The notes beneath the pieces are model-generated. The model made no database searches. It saw only the letters and a program-made list of their open reading frames with translations, and had not been told where the DNA came from. This document shows, one piece after another, positions 22,344 through 34,740 of a stretch of 64,000 bases of DNA. This DNA comes from Paraphaeosphaeria minitans (lineage: Eukaryota; Ascomycota; Dothideomycetes; Pleosporales; Didymosphaeriaceae): the NCBI GenBank assembly GCA_015832175.1, contig WJXW01000006.1, positions 496,001-560,000 of the forward strand. The letters run 5' to 3'. The position numbers were made by a program, and so were the translations under genes. Position 1 is the stretch's first letter. Every line of letters starts with the position of its first letter.

Positions 22344-23559
22344 TTACAATCCAGGCGTATCTCCAATACGGAAAACATACTTCACAGCACTCTGCTTCCC
22401 CTCCTTCAAGTCCCTCAGTGCTTGCTCCACACCCTCCAACCCTCCCGCTCTCACTTTAAACGGATGTCCCTCAAACGTCCCCGCCTGCCACGCCTTCGTG
22501 AACCACCGACACGTCACAAGACCCAGGTCGCTCGCATCAGCACCATAAGCTCCGTCTTCCTGATTGTGCACGACGCCGACAGAAGTCGTGCTCTTAGTCG
22601 CACTGCCAACGTCAAAGTCACTCGGCAGCACGAGGTTGATGGCGCCATCAGGAGCCACTACCTCCGTCAACACTTTCTGGCTCGCGAGCCCAATCCCAGG
22701 ATCGAGTCCATGGCGCACTGGGCCGAAGCCGCCGGCCTGGAGGTGCGTCCGGATCTGGCGGATTACCTCGCCGGCGCCGTTGCGGTAGTCGACAACCGTG
22801 TCGCCTTTCGCACGGTCGAGGAGCGTCTCGACGTAGTGCGTTCCCTTGCCTGCGACTGCGATGATAGGGTGGATGTTGCTGTTGCGGGCGAGTTTGATGG
22901 CAAACGAGCCCACCGCCGAACTGGCGCCGTACACGATGAACGGCGTGGATGCGGTCGCGGGGTTCCAGGGTGTGGGGAGTTTGAGGTTGCGGAAGAGCGC
23001 GACGGTGGCGGTGAGGGCGGCGAGGGGGATCGTCGCTGCTTCTGCGGGATGGATCAACGACTGCGTGGGATCCACGGAATATCTGTCGTGGACAGACATA
23101 GGTATGGTCTCTGCATACCTTCAAATGGTTTCGACGCTGGGACGTGGAACGTCGTCCACTCCCACGCAAGCGCATACTCGGCGTACGACCCCCCAGGAGC
23201 GCCCATCTCGTGGAACGCTGCGACTCGGTCGCCCTTCTGCTCTCACATTACCACTGCTCGATCGTGTGCTCGGGTCGGTGGTGTCGTACCTTGAATGCAA
23301 TTACATCCTTGCCGACGCTCTCAACTATCCCCGCGATATCGTCCCCCTGATTCACGCCAGCCTTCGACTTCGCCATCAAGGAATCGTTATCAGGGCCATC
23401 GTATACGTCCGCATATTCAGGTACTTTCCAATCCTTAGGGTTCGACCCTGAGACCACGACTTTGATGAGGATTTGCCGGGCACTAGGTTCGGGGATGGGC
23501 GCGGAAGTGATCTTGACCCGGACTTCTGGGCCGGGGAGATTGATAACTTGTTTCATCAT
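22344..23559 (-). CDS. Zinc-independent MDR / quinone oxidoreductase-like enoyl reductase
   Basis: This is a medium-chain dehydrogenase/reductase of the fungal trans-acting enoyl-reductase/ToxD-like group, NADPH-dependent by family. Exons 23290-23559, 23119-23236 and 22344-23041 give 1086 nt, 361 aa, with GT-AG introns. It starts MMKQVINLPGPEVRVK. The GroES-like half has VVVSGSNPKDWKVPEY, GDDIAGIVESVGKDV and FHEMGAPGGSYAEYA. The Rossmann half begins AATIPLAALTATVALF, with the nucleotide motif VYGASSAVGSFAIKLA, and the C-terminus has KQSAVKYVFRIGDTPGL. The structural and catalytic zinc ligands of true alcohol dehydrogenases are absent. Such enzymes often serve polyketide synthases, but no synthase is in this window, so a stand-alone reductase is the safest call. 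Confidence 0.9.
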
Positions 23560-24348
23560 CGTGAACACTCTCAGGTGATGTAGGATGGTACCGAAATGTA
23601 TTGGACACCACGAATATTTTATGATGTTGGGGTGGGCAGCGCAAGTGGAGAGTTCACGTGATTTCTGACATGTTTCTGATGTCTCAACCAACGTACCTAA
23701 CGCCGCACTACCTACGCTTGCGTGCATTGATCAGCCACACTGATCGGACCGTAGGGAAGCCGGAACCGAGATCTATGCACCATGGAACCGTGTGAGAGGA
23801 GCATCGGCTGTTCGCCCGCCCGACTGAAATATGCGACTGCACTGATCACTCAACAGCTGTGGGGTCTGTTTGTGTAGAAATTCACACAATGTGGCATGTT
23901 AATAGGTATCCGCACCGAGCCCTTCTACACCCTAACTGTGGTATTTACTGCACGTTGGCAGTTCTCGCTGGAATGTTGAAGTCGGCCCACTCCCAGCAGC
24001 CTCAGCCGGAGGATGAGCCGTAGCAGCTAGGTAGTTAAGGTACCTAGAGAACGGGTTTACGCAGCTTTTCTGCAGTTTGGCCGCAGGATGACACAGTCCC
24101 TATTTCTAACGACCTTCCTACACAAGCCGCGTATCCTTACCCTGCCACCGCCCAGCCGGCGAAATAATCCGCATGTGTAAGAGCCTGCCGCGATGATGGT
24201 CACCATCGGCGGCAGATATAGTGCAGGCAGGTCTGCGAAGCCAGCATTTCCCCAGACGTAGCACAATGCCACGTAGGGACACAACGGCGAGATAGTAGTA
24301 GCGATAGGGTCCTACACTCCTTAACTCAGAGATTAGGCGTTGTTTGGT
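23560..24348. other. Intergenic, no supported gene
   Basis: This is the promoter side of the oxidoreductase. It contains several TAGGTA/TACCTA words (about 24029-24045) and no coding frame of note. Confidence 0.5.
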
Positions 24349-25038
24349 TCAACATTGGTGGCAATATTGCAGCCGGCGCTTGATGCCAGTATGGTCTGGT
24401 CCAACTGCTCCCACCCGACGACTTCCTCCCACACCCTCCGCATGCACACTCACAAAAGAGAGCCCCTCTTGATACTCCATGAAGTCGTCGATCTGGCACG
24501 AGTGCACGTAGCTCCTGCCAGGTGCCGCACGACACTGGTTCCACCATTTTCTGAGGCGGTCGAGCTGGTCGCCGTGAATCTCCAGAAGCTGCAGTAATTG
24601 AGCGTATTTTGTGCAATATGAGCGCATGGGGGCACGCACAAACTCGTGGAGGGGGGGTTAGGGCTTGGTGGAGGGGATTGGGGACTGGATAGAGGATGTG
24701 GCAAGGGGGAAGGGCGGGTCGGAGAGAAATGTTGAGTTTAGGCTTATACAACGTACGCAGATAGCATCGTCGCTGCTGGCGGTGTAAAAGAGTGATTCAA
24801 TTGCTTGGAATGCTGTTGGGGGTGGTGGAGCGGATTCGTTGGTCTGGGTCGGCTCTACATTTTCTCCCCTTGGAGCTGGATTTCCTTTAGGAGACAATAA
24901 GGTGAAAACATGAGCCAATTCCGAACATGGAGAAACATGAAGCGTTGTTGCAAACTCATGATGGATAGTTCTGGTGTCAATCACCGTCCAGCTGCCACGG
25001 TAATTCCGTAGCACTGCCTGGTGTTTGATGTGCCACAT
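24349..25038 (-). CDS. Hypothetical protein, two-exon model
   Basis: Exons 24757-25038 and 24349-24642 (GT-AG intron, 114 nt, phase 0) give 191 aa. Exon 1 includes MWHIKHQAVLRNYRGSW and a Pro-rich segment (ESAPPPPTAFQ). Exon 2 has a helical, aromatic-rich stretch YAQLLQLLEIHGDQLDRLRKWW and a polar tail ending HQC. Both halves have protein-like composition, and the splice signals are acceptable but not strong. I recognise no family. It lies tail-to-head behind the MFS transporter on the same strand. The model could be wrong in start, intron or both. Confidence 0.35.
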
Positions 25039-25210
25039 TGCTTCATACTGCAACGCCTTGGGCCATATGCACCATTATAGAGTCGCTTGAGCTTCCCAAT
25101 ATTAAACAATGCAATATTCTGCATGAGAAACGGGACACAGTTCGCAGTACGCGTATGGCCGTGAAATGTGTGAGTGGCTGCACTTCACTGCTCCGTACGT
25201 GATGCCTCTT

Positions 25211-27017
25211 TTACTTGCCAAGCCTCTTCTCTTTGATGAACCACGCAAACACCGCACTCCCCACAACTAATCCTAAGCTCACAGCCAATGCAGCCCTCGC
25301 GCTCTTGCTGTAGCACTCCCGTACTATCTCTTTCAGCTCCGGCTCAAGACCCCGGAAGTACGCCAGCGAGGACCGCACGCGCTCTGCAATCTCCCTCGCA
25401 TCTTCGTCTCCGCTAAGCGCAGCTTCCAGCGTCTTCCGCAGCGTCTGGTTGAAAGCAGTGGCGCACATAGAGATTCCAAAAACCGAGCCCAGGGAGCGAA
25501 ATAGGTACGAGCACGCCGTGGCCACGGCTTGGTCCTTGTGCTTTGCGTTTGCGATCAGTCCGATGAGTGTGGTGGTGACGCCTATGCCGTTGCAGAATGC
25601 AGTGATGCACGTCCCCACCACCATAGCTGGAATGCTTTTCTTGACAACGCCCGTGAAGAGCAGGATTATTGCCAGACCAAGGACGAGATTCGAATACCCA
25701 ATCACCGTGATCCAGTAGTATTTGCCTGTCTTCTTCATGTACAATCCGCCAAAGAGCGAGCCGCTGACGCCGCCGATGATGCTGGGGACTAAGAGAAGCC
25801 CGGCTTTCGAGGCGGACAGATCTGCGATGACTTGCCAGTACAGCGATATAAAGAAGAGAGCCGAGAGCCAGCCGGCAAAGGAGAAAAAGTTGCACAGGTA
25901 ACAGGCGAAGAGGGTGCGGTTGAGGATGATGCGGAGGGGCGCGAGGGGGTGGCTTGCGAAGTATTTCTCAACGAGGATGAAGACGATGAAGAGGGAGCTC
26001 ATGCATAGGCCTGCGATAGTAATTCGATCTGGTGGTTGATGGTCAGCCATGTCTGGAAGGAAACCACTCTGTAAGTGCACAGAGAACTTACTGTTCCAGC
26101 CTACGTTCGAGCCGTGATCTAGACCAACTAGAACACCTGTGACAGCCACTAGGATGACCAAGGCTCCCAGAAAGTCGATCTTTGTGAGCTTCTGCAGCCA
26201 ATGCGAGTTATCGTTCTTCGGCAGGTGCAGCACGAGTGCAACCGCTGCGACCGCGACCAAGCACATTGGCCCCTGGGCTATAAAAGCCCATCTCCAGCCA
26301 ATGCTGTCCGCGAGCAAGCCACCCAATGGCGCTCCTGTAGCTGCCCCAGTTGCGTAGATGATGTTCAGATAGCCCTGCCAGGTGCCCCGATCTCTGAGAC
26401 TCACTACATCGCTCATCAGAATTGACGTGATGGTAGTCATGCCGCTGCCACCGATGCCTGCGAATGCTCTAGCAGCGATCAGCTCCTCAATATTTCTAGC
26501 CAGCCCGCAGAGAGTCGATCCGAGCCCGAACACGACATACGCGAAGAGGAGGCATGACTTTCGTCCGAAGATGTCGCTGAGCTTTCCGTACAGCGGCTGG
26601 AAGGCAGTGAGCGTGACGAAGTAGGCGGTCGCGATCCACGAGGTCAGGTTCAGCGCGTGCAGCTCCGTACCGATCGTGCCGTACGTGGAGACGACGAGGG
26701 TCTGGTCCGCAGCCGAGAGGAAGACCTGAATGGATTGAGCTTCTGCAGTCAAGCAGTTACAAAGCTTGGACAAGGCTCACTCCTATACAGATCGCTGGGA
26801 AAATGTACTTCAAGCGCTTCCTAACCTCCGGCATGCCCTGGTGCTTCGACGCATCGCCATTGCTGATCTGCCTCTCGATGTCGCCGCCCGTCGCACCCGC
26901 AACAGCATCCTGATAAGCCTCTTCGGGCGCAATGTCTCTATCCGCCGGAATAGGGTGCGGCGACACGGGCTGCAGCGCTGGCTTAGGGAGCAGCGGGGAT
27001 GTCTCGCGGTGAGGCAT
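25211..27017 (-). CDS. MFS transporter, vacuolar basic amino acid (Vba/DHA2) type
   Basis: Exons 26781-27017, 26092-26725 and 25211-26028 give 1689 nt, 562 aa. The N-terminal 70 residues are cytosolic and include a dileucine-like ETSPLLPKP, a known type of vacuolar sorting signal. Membrane helices follow with AAICIGVFLSAADQTLVV-like TM1, motif A GKLSDIFGRK between TM2 and TM3, motif B-like ARAFAGIGGSG and motif C-like GAATGAPLGGLLAD. These, and the TELHALNLTSWIATAYF segment, match the yeast Vba/fungal DHA transporters. A charged loop (GDEDAREIAERVRSS) precedes the last helix. The second intron (26029-26091, 63 nt) is in frame and stop-free. The substrate could be basic amino acids or a drug; sequence alone does not decide. 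Confidence 0.92.
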
Positions 27018-30000
27018 TGTGGTGTACCTAGTGCTAGGTACCTAGGTAGGTAGGTAGCCAAGGCAGAAGCACTGCAAGGAGGAGAACGTGAGAGCTGTAA
27101 TTACGATACGAGGACCGACGCTCATCACCTAATCAACACCATTGCGCATTCGTACAAATGGCGGATGGAGCGTCCACTTTGAGGCCGTAGGGCTTGAAGG
27201 ATGATGCAATTGCGCGGATCGGAGGTGGCTATGGCGGGTGATTGGCTACCTAGGTAGTGAGCACCCCACTGAACCATTCATCAACCGCTGTTCTGTTCGT
27301 CCTCAGTGAAAGAAGTTCTTCCCGCATCACACGACAGGGTAATCATCTTAGAACACTTTTTGTCGCCCATTGAACATGACATAGTACAGCTATCGAACGA
27401 AATAGTTACTGTATGAACTGAAATACATTGATTCTCCACCGAAGCAGAACTGATGCCAAAGATTAAAGGGAAATATGTCCGCGCCTACATCTGAATGATC
27501 CTGCGCTCTTAAAAAGTTGCGAAAACTGGCGCTGCAGTACTGATCTCAATTTGTACGACTCGTAGCTCAAGTTGACCTGGTCATGGAGTGACGACCAACC
27601 GAAAGCAATTGGGGTTGCCTGACCACAATCAAATCGAGTCTATTGACTCATCATTTCTCAACTGAGCACCTCTTAGATGCTACTATATAGGTAGTGAGAG
27701 AGACCGCCCAAGACCCAGGGGGCTCAGCGTCGCACAAGGGTCTACGGTATCTTTGAGTTGACATGCTGGCTGGGGATGCTACGCGGAATTGAGCTGCTAA
27801 TTGACGCCTTGATAAGATTGAAGCTGAACTAATATATGTTCTGATGACAGCGCAGCTAATGTCAGAGTTTGCTGGAATGACACACAAGCCAAGATGTAAG
27901 GCAACCTTTGCTGAAAGACTTCGCCAGGGTATTTGTGGGCAGCTGCAGGCGCTTATGCCTGGCCTGTGAGCATCTTTGCTGACTACATAAGCAGTGTTAA
28001 TATGGATTTCTCGAGTCGCAGTATCACCAGTTCAGTAAGTTCGGTGCAATTTACACGGTAAGCCTGGTCGGCGATCAAAATGTTGATTATACACCAAGGA
28101 CCATTACGGTCTCAACTTGAACGCTATTTCGCGCTTCCTGTTGTACCCATACCATATTACCCATACTCTACCTTAAGTTTTCTTAATATAGCACCGAACT
28201 AATTTTTCACAAGGTACCGGAAGTGCTGTCACGCAATAACGCAATAGCACTCACTGCACTCAAGTTTCACAGCTCGACATGCAGCACTCCTCACAGCAAC
28301 ATCACCCAACCAAACCCTACACCATCCGCTTCCTCTGAAAAAGGTAGCATGACGCGCTGACATCCATGGATCCGCATTCCGACCTCACACATGCGCGCTT
28401 ACCCACGAAAACGCTGCTGCAGCGCGATACCGCATCCGGCCCTGCTCATGCAGGTGTCTCAGTTGGCGACGCTCACACAACACAACCTCCCCGTCAGCGG
28501 CCGTATCCTGCATTCGCAGTGCTCTCGGCAGACGAGAACGAGCGCACCTCGTTCTCTCTTCCCGTGGCTCGCTGCGCGCATGGGTCTACTTCCGTAAGGG
28601 CAGCGTCCAGGGAGCTTGATGGCTCGCCACTTTGTCTAAAAATACTACCTAAGGGCACAAAGCTGGCAGGAGATCGAAGGTACGAAGACTGCACAGCGTC
28701 CTCGAAGGTGCCCTGCAGCTGCACATCACCCCATCCTAGCGGCGATCGAAGACCCCAGTGCAGTACAGTGCAGTGCAGCTCCCAACAATGCCGCCACGAC
28801 GCCCATGGCGATGCAAGACAGCGCTGGATCGTACCTGTGCCTGTTCGACTCGGGTCCCTGTCTTCGTCTAAACGCTGATGAAGCGAGCGGTTATCGCCGT
28901 GGTGCTGCCTGGTGAGGAATATGCGGTGCGAGGCCAGCGACGTGGAGCAAGGTCCGGAGGGGAAGGGATCCACCTTACTTGCGGCCATATTGCGCAGAGG
29001 TAGGCACAAGGCTAGGGACCAGCGGAGAAAGCAGCGGTGGTAATCATGGTGCAATCGCGTGGAGCTTACCAGCCGTTTTTGGGTTCTCAAAGCCGGTTAG
29101 TAGCAACGAAGTGAGATCATGACTGGCTCGATGTTCCAACATTATTAGAAGCTGTCGATTCCACATCTGGATCAGGATGAGGTAGGTGGGGTGGGAACTT
29201 GCGATGGGCCGCGTAGACTACTGCTGGCGCTACAGATTTAGTTCTGGCGACGGATACTAAACCTGGAATCTACTGCGTAGGTACCTAAGTGCATGCAGAA
29301 ACGTGGGGAATCACGTGCAAACCATACGTTTTGGCCAGCCTCGACTTGCCTCTTGAATCATTTGCTTCCCTTCCGAGACTAACCTAGGTACGGCAGACTA
29401 CTGCACCGTCTCAATAGACACGCATCTTGGCCATTCCCCTCTCGCAGAGAAGCTTCCATCCACCTCGTCCGCCACAAACGTGATGGGGTTTGGTAGGTAT
29501 GATGCTACCGTCTGCGCGCGTCCGTGTGGCGATGTCGGGGTGCACAGTTTAAGTGCTCGGCAGTCACGCCTTGCGGGAAAATCCGTGTTCGTGAGGATCT
29601 CTCCAGGATACAGATGCGTCTAGGGAAATCGAATTCATCCTACATATCATCACCTTCAAGCTAATTCCGAAACACGTCTTCGCTCAATACTCGTGCATCC
29701 CTACCCCAAGATACCTATCTCCACACCACGTTTCGTATGTGTTGTCATACAGAGTAGCTTAGAATAGTACGTTGACAAGAGTTAGAAGACTTGGAAGAGT
29801 ACGCTCAGTGGAGCTCGTTGGATCAATTAGTCTAACATGTTCGTGTGCTGTGCTGCTCCACCGATCAAATCCCCATATCTATTGGCGAAACGAGCTCAGC
29901 AGTTACATTAACACCAATAGTAAGGTCGTTTACATATGATGGATGGATTGTGTTGCTGGTCTACAAGAGCTCAGCGTTTTATTTTGCGAGACTAGTTACT

Positions 30001-30843
30001 GGGGGACTTTTGGCTTCTCTTCTATTTTGACTAGGGTTTAGATCATCGTTCACTGCGTTGTGCTTTACATGTATTATTCGATCGAGTGATTATCTGGGCT
30101 TGATGGAGCGAGGGACTTTGTTGAAGCGACCCAATGACCATGTATGTAATTCAACCGCTCATTTTATTATGGATTAACATGATGTGTGCAGTGATATTCA
30201 GGTAACAGCGCCACAGTGTCTTTGCTGGGCATCAGATGGGAACCGAACAACATGCTTCCCCCAGCCCAGCGCCATCGGGGGCTACCTTAACGAGTCCGCA
30301 ACCTCCGACTCCGATAGTCTCCCGCCCCTCCCCCCCCCCCGCGCGTTCACGCCACTACGCTGCACGCATAGCGTGAGCTTCTTGATGCTTGAGCTATGCT
30401 TGCGTTGTCCGCGCGCCTGGAACGACTGGCACCCTAGCCCTTCCAATAGCGCAAACCCCGCCTGGTGTACCAAACTCGCGTCTCCGCATGCACCCAGGCT
30501 GGAGGCAGCAAGGCAACGACAGGCTCGACACTAGACATGCAGGCACGGAGGAAAGGTTGGGTGACCAGGTTATTCTTGGATACAAATGGTAAAAAGGTGC
30601 TTGCGAGAAGCGAAGCAGGGATAAGACGAAGAAGAAAAAGAAGTAGAAGAAGAAGGGGAAATTTAAGGAGTGAATGTATCTACGTGTCCAAGGACCGTTC
30701 GTGGTGTTCTGTTCCGGCTTATCCACAAGTGTAAAGAGCGTGTTTGTACCGTTCAAATTCCCCACATGCCGTCAAGGTTTTTCTATCATACTACAAAGCA
30801 GACGCGTGCGCTAGCAGCACTTTTCCCACCCCCAAAGTGTCAT
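27018..30843. other. Gene desert of 3.8 kb
   Basis: I found no frame with conserved motifs or consistent codon use on either strand. Long frames at 28366-28878 and 28494-29090 lie opposite each other and look like shadow frames. TACCTAGGTA-type words occur at 27030-27055, 27249-27256 and 29278-29285. A CAGTGCAGTACAGTG-like short repeat lies at 28755-28780, and an A/G-rich tract at 30620-30660. Nothing resembles an RNA gene. Confidence 0.5.
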
Positions 30844-31556
30844 CTACCAGCCGTTGCCGTAGCCACCCTTGGTGGAGCACTTCGTGCTGGTGATCACCTT
30901 GCTGGTGGTGTAGGGGACGACCTTGGTGATGGTGGTGGCCTCTGACTTGGTCTTGGTGTAGACCTTGGTGTCGGTCTTGGTCTTGAGCTTGGTCTTGGTC
31001 TCGGTGCCGACGGAACTGTGGCGCGTCAGTCACGGATCGCTATAAGTGCAGCAGAGGTCTTACGTTGTGGGCTTGGTCACGAGGTTCGTTGTCGTCTTGA
31101 CATAGCTCTCCGTCTTCGTGACGTAGGAGGTGACGGGGTAGACCTTGGTCTTGTACTCCGTCTTGTAGCCAGACTCGGTCTGGTACAGTGTTAGTTGGAA
31201 GGGATGGTCTGGCCTGCGTGGTGCTTACCTTGGTCACGTAGCCTGTGCTGGTGTAGGGCTTGGTGTAGGTCTCCGTCTTCGTCACGTAGACGGTCTCGGT
31301 CCAAGGCTTAGTTACATAGGCGGTGCTTGTGATGTATTTGGTGCTGTCGTAGACTTCCGATTTGGTGGTGTATACTGAGAAGCATTGAGTATGGAAGCAA
31401 AAATTACTTTGGCTTGGATTAATTACCAGCAGAGCAAGTGGTCGCAGGTGCGGGTGGTGTCTTGCTGGTAGTTGTGGTCTTGTATCCGTCACCCCCTGGG
31501 AAGGCAACGGCGAGGGAGGACGAGGTGAGGAGGATGAGGGCTTTTGAGAAGAGCAT
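30844..31556 (-). CDS. Secreted Thr/Lys/Tyr repeat protein
   Basis: Exons 31427-31556, 31229-31374, 31064-31179 and 30844-31015 give 564 nt, 187 aa, with three GT-AG introns. A signal peptide is clear: MLFSKALILLTSSSLAVAF, cleavage probably after AVA or before the PGG. The mature part is a run of imperfect YVTK-type units: TSTAYVTKPWTETVYVTK, TETYTKPYTSTGYVTK, TKVYPVTSYVTKTESYVK, then a Lys/Thr-rich TETKTKLKTKTDTK tail and the end KCSTKGGYGNGW. Only two Cys (one after the signal region, one near the end) suggest one disulphide. There is no GPI site. The alternating Tyr/Val/Thr pattern suggests a beta-rich extracellular or cell-wall-associated fibre. The units straddle exon boundaries. I know no characterised match. 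Confidence 0.82.
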
Positions 31557-33192
31557 TTTGGATGTGGTGTCGTTGCTTGCGAAGCGACTAGACTAGGCTT
31601 TGAAGTGAAGCGAAAGTGCTGGACGGAGACAAAGAAGCTCTTGCTGTGATGCTTCCAATCTTGGTGAAAGTGAGCATCTTTATAGCCACTTCTTGCCCCG
31701 ACAAGATAGCATGTCTGCCCAAGCGGCCCACATCCAGCCTAAACTCGTGGCACTCCTACTCAAGCCATATACTGCATATACGGATCAGAGCTGATCGAGT
31801 TGTCGTGGGCTGGGATCAGGCCATGAGAATGCTGCAGCTAAGTGGCAGGATTTACGCCTGGTGGCAGGGCCATCAAGCTCTACAGCGCCGAGCCGATGCT
31901 GTAGACGTCTGGTCATTGGAGGGAGCTGACGCGGGCTGGCATCATGATGCTATTCTTGAGATACGTGTAGGAGCAGTTTGTTGTCTAAGCCCACGATAAA
32001 GCCTGAGGTAACTCAAAAGCAATAGTATGTGCATGGAGACTAGGCGACTGAGTGGAGGTGGTGACAGCCGGATGAGATCGGCGGATGCTGCGCGAGGCTG
32101 GGTCGCATCGAATTCAGTATCACCACCCGTGGTGCTTGCGGGGACATAGTTGGTCACGTGAGAAAAGTTTGACGGTGGACGAATGAGGGGGGTTCGCTGC
32201 AACTGCTCTCCGAATATTTTCATTGGTTGCAATTTCGCGCCGCGGCGAGGCCTGTTGGCGTACTCTTCACAGGCATGAGGAATTGAAGAAGTGGATGATC
32301 CCAAGATATGTGCTGCATGAGCTTAGGAATACCTAGGCGGAGGGCTAGTGTGCAGCCGAGCTATGCGGGGAGCTCTTCTGCTCCCCGTCCGTCTCAAGTG
32401 GTCCACGAGTATCGCTCCCGTTAGCTGTTGTAGACCTGAGTATGAAAAGACGCCAATGGATGTACGCTCTGGATTGCTCGTGGCGTCGCGCCGGCGTACC
32501 ACAGTTGATGTTTCTACCTTGAGAGAAGGCTAGGCAACTGATGATCATATGCGTGCAGCCCGCGGAGCCTTACACCACGTCGAATGTCTTGGAACTCCCC
32601 ATCGGAACAGTCGGAAGTCGAGATCACGGACAGACGCCAAGCGAAGAGGTGAGCTTCCCATGGACGGTGTTCGCGGGGGGTACATGGCGTGAGCTGGGCT
32701 GACGATGTCTCTGGCTGGCACAAAGCGAGATGGGACGATTGGAGCAGTCAACAGAGCCCAGCCGGCCCGATGGTCCCTATAGGCGAAGTGGATCCATTGC
32801 AGACATGAAGTGATGGAATGGTTGCGGAGCTGGCTCGGTGCCCGTGGTAGCAAGCAACGTCCCAAGTTTGGTCCCTTCCGATCGCGGGTCGGAGAAACAC
32901 GTCGGGTGCTTAGTCACTCAAAAACCTGTGAGAGCCGCGACATTGCAGCCAGTTGCTGTCCCGATTCACGCGCATTGCGGCCGCCAATCTGCCACGCTTC
33001 CACCGTTCTGAACCCGTTCTCACCAGCGTCCAATTCACCCACGGTCGCCGAGCTGTGCCATCCGTCCCCCGTTCCAAGCATGGGAAGCTGATGCTGCACC
33101 TGCCCGAATCGCATACCCGCAACAACCTGTGACCTGCATTGCACCTGCAGGCACATGTGGAAGCTATCCATAAGCTTCCGATCGCTCGCACC
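31557..33192. other. Intergenic, no supported gene
   Basis: This is the shared 5' side of the secreted repeat protein (minus) and AIM11 (plus). Frames present are short and overlapping; I see no repeats or RNA genes. Confidence 0.5.
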
Positions 33193-33708
33193 ATGACCCG
33201 GTCAAATGCACCGCCGGTCAATGCACCTCCGCCGCCGCCGCCACCTGAACCTGCATACGAGAGCACGCCCGTCTTGTCCGAACGTTCCCTACGACAGCTG
33301 TCCATAGTCGCCTTCGGCGCTGCCAGTTTTCTCGCTGCCACGGCCATCACTCGCCGCGCCGTGCACAAACGCCACCTCCGCGTCAAACCTACCTTCTATG
33401 CCCCGAATACCAACCCGCACGAGCACTTCAGCCCGCTGCATGACGCAGCGCAAGCTCTCAACCTGGCGACAATGCACTGTGTCAGCTTAGCTACGATGGG
33501 ATTGGGCGGTACCATGTGGGCATTTGACATTGCAAATCTCGAGGAAGCACGGCAACAACTCAGGGGTCGCCTGAACTACGACAGGATATACCAGCCGGGC
33601 GATACGCTGCCTGATTCCATAATGGACTTGCTGGTCGCCGCACAGGAAACGGCCAGCACGGAGGAGGACGGGAACAACAACTCAGACACGCCAGAGAAGT
33701 CCCGATAA
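33193..33708 (+). CDS. AIM11: AIM11 family mitochondrial membrane protein
   Basis: This is a single-exon gene of 171 aa from the Met at 33193 (context CACCATGACC). The start is disordered and Pro-rich (NAPPPPPPPEP). Then comes the AIM11 pattern: a first hydrophobic helix in RQLSIVAFGAASFLAATAI followed by RRAVHKRHL, the family segment FYAPNTNPHEHFSPLHDAAQAL, a second helix region CVSLATMGLGGTMWAFDIANL and the motif EEARQQLR. The C-terminal 40 residues are acidic and polar. AIM11 proteins affect mitochondrial inheritance in yeast but their biochemical role is unknown. A Met 18 codons upstream (33139) is in frame but adds an unlikely His-rich lead. Confidence 0.85.
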   Translation: MTRSNAPPVNAPPPPPPPEPAYESTPVLSERSLRQLSIVAFGAASFLAATAITRRAVHKRHLRVKPTFYAPNTNPHEHFSPLHDAAQALNLATMHCVSLATMGLGGTMWAFDIANLEEARQQLRGRLNYDRIYQPGDTLPDSIMDLLVAAQETASTEEDGNNNSDTPEKSR

Positions 33709-34740
33709 CGACGATCCGAAATGTACGATAAGCTGCGGTTGTAATACTAGTGTACATTTAGAAGGCTGAGGATCCCACTGAGGGATCGTTACATCTCGCC
33801 CGTATCTTCTCAGCTGGAGACGTTTTCGAAGTCGACCCGGGCTCCGTTTGGTTGCGTACACGAATTGCAACTCTGCTCGCTTGGCGTCATGGACAAATTT
33901 CGACATTGCATATCATCGCGTGCCTTTGCTCAAGTGAGTGAATCAATATCCGCTCAGTTGACAACACGTGCATTTAGGTACCCAGCCGTCTGGCTACCGG
34001 AGGAGTGCATGGCTTTCTGACTGCTGGTCATGCGTATTCGCTACCGATCGCCCAATAGTCGGGTTCCTTGGTGTCTCATCGACCCAGACCTCGCCGAGAA
34101 TCTCTTGTGTGACAGGCACCTCAGCGCCTTCCGCAGCCGCCCGACCTTTAGCCCCAGCCGTCTCGCAAAGATAGAGCTTGGACCCTGGATGCAGAGGGCC
34201 AGAGGCGTCAGGCCGTAATCAACCTTAATTACGCCTCACAAAAGTCTCGAATAATGTTTCAAGGCATCTACAGTAAATTCGAGTGCCAGGTACACAACGT
34301 TGAGAAGTAAGCTTGCCTTCTATGTATAGTGTGTATAGAGTGTATAGTCAGACGGAGAGTTGTACCAAGCAGCTGGTAGAGCATCGTGCTGACAGAGGAG
34401 CTCACCAAACCTTAACAACTATTTGCACAACTCATGCTTTTGCGCGACTTTACTCTCCGCTAGATTCCGTTCCTGCTTCGCCCCAGCTATAATCGAAAAC
34501 AGCTTAGCCCATCGCATCTCCATCTGAACGATGTACAAATGCATACTCGATGTGCCTCGCCCCAATGACGACGCACACAACATACCAGCCGCCCGTTCCA
34601 CAGCTCACCGACTCCACGCCTTTGCCCTACCAGGCCCCATCGCCATGACGGCTCACCTCACCCTCCGCCCCGCCCCACCCCGCACCGCATCGCATCGCAT
34701 CGCTTCACCACTCTCTGCACCTTCCCCACGTCATCTCTCC
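33709..34740. other. Intergenic, no supported gene
   Basis: This lies between AIM11 and the molybdopterin synthase gene. A TATAGTGTGTATAGAGTGTATAG short repeat lies at 34325-34350. A tRNA D-arm look-alike (GCAGCTGGTAGAGCATCG, 34370s) is not followed by a T-arm, so it is not called. Confidence 0.5.

Noticed and set aside
22104..23294. 396-codon plus-strand frame opposite the oxidoreductase
   Set aside because: It is antisense to a gene with intact MDR motifs and lacks any of its own.
22344..27017. Secondary-metabolite cluster (ToxD-like reductase plus MFS transporter)
   Set aside because: No synthase, terpene cyclase or pathway regulator is nearby, and the MFS has vacuolar amino-acid transporter features.
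28366..29090. Overlapping long frames on both strands in the 27-31 kb gene desert
   Set aside because: Neither has splice partners, motifs or hydrophobic pattern, and they lie opposite each other.
34370..34410. tRNA D-arm-like segment (AGCTGGTAGAGCATCG)
   Set aside because: No T-arm or acceptor stem follows within 60 bases; at most a decayed fragment.
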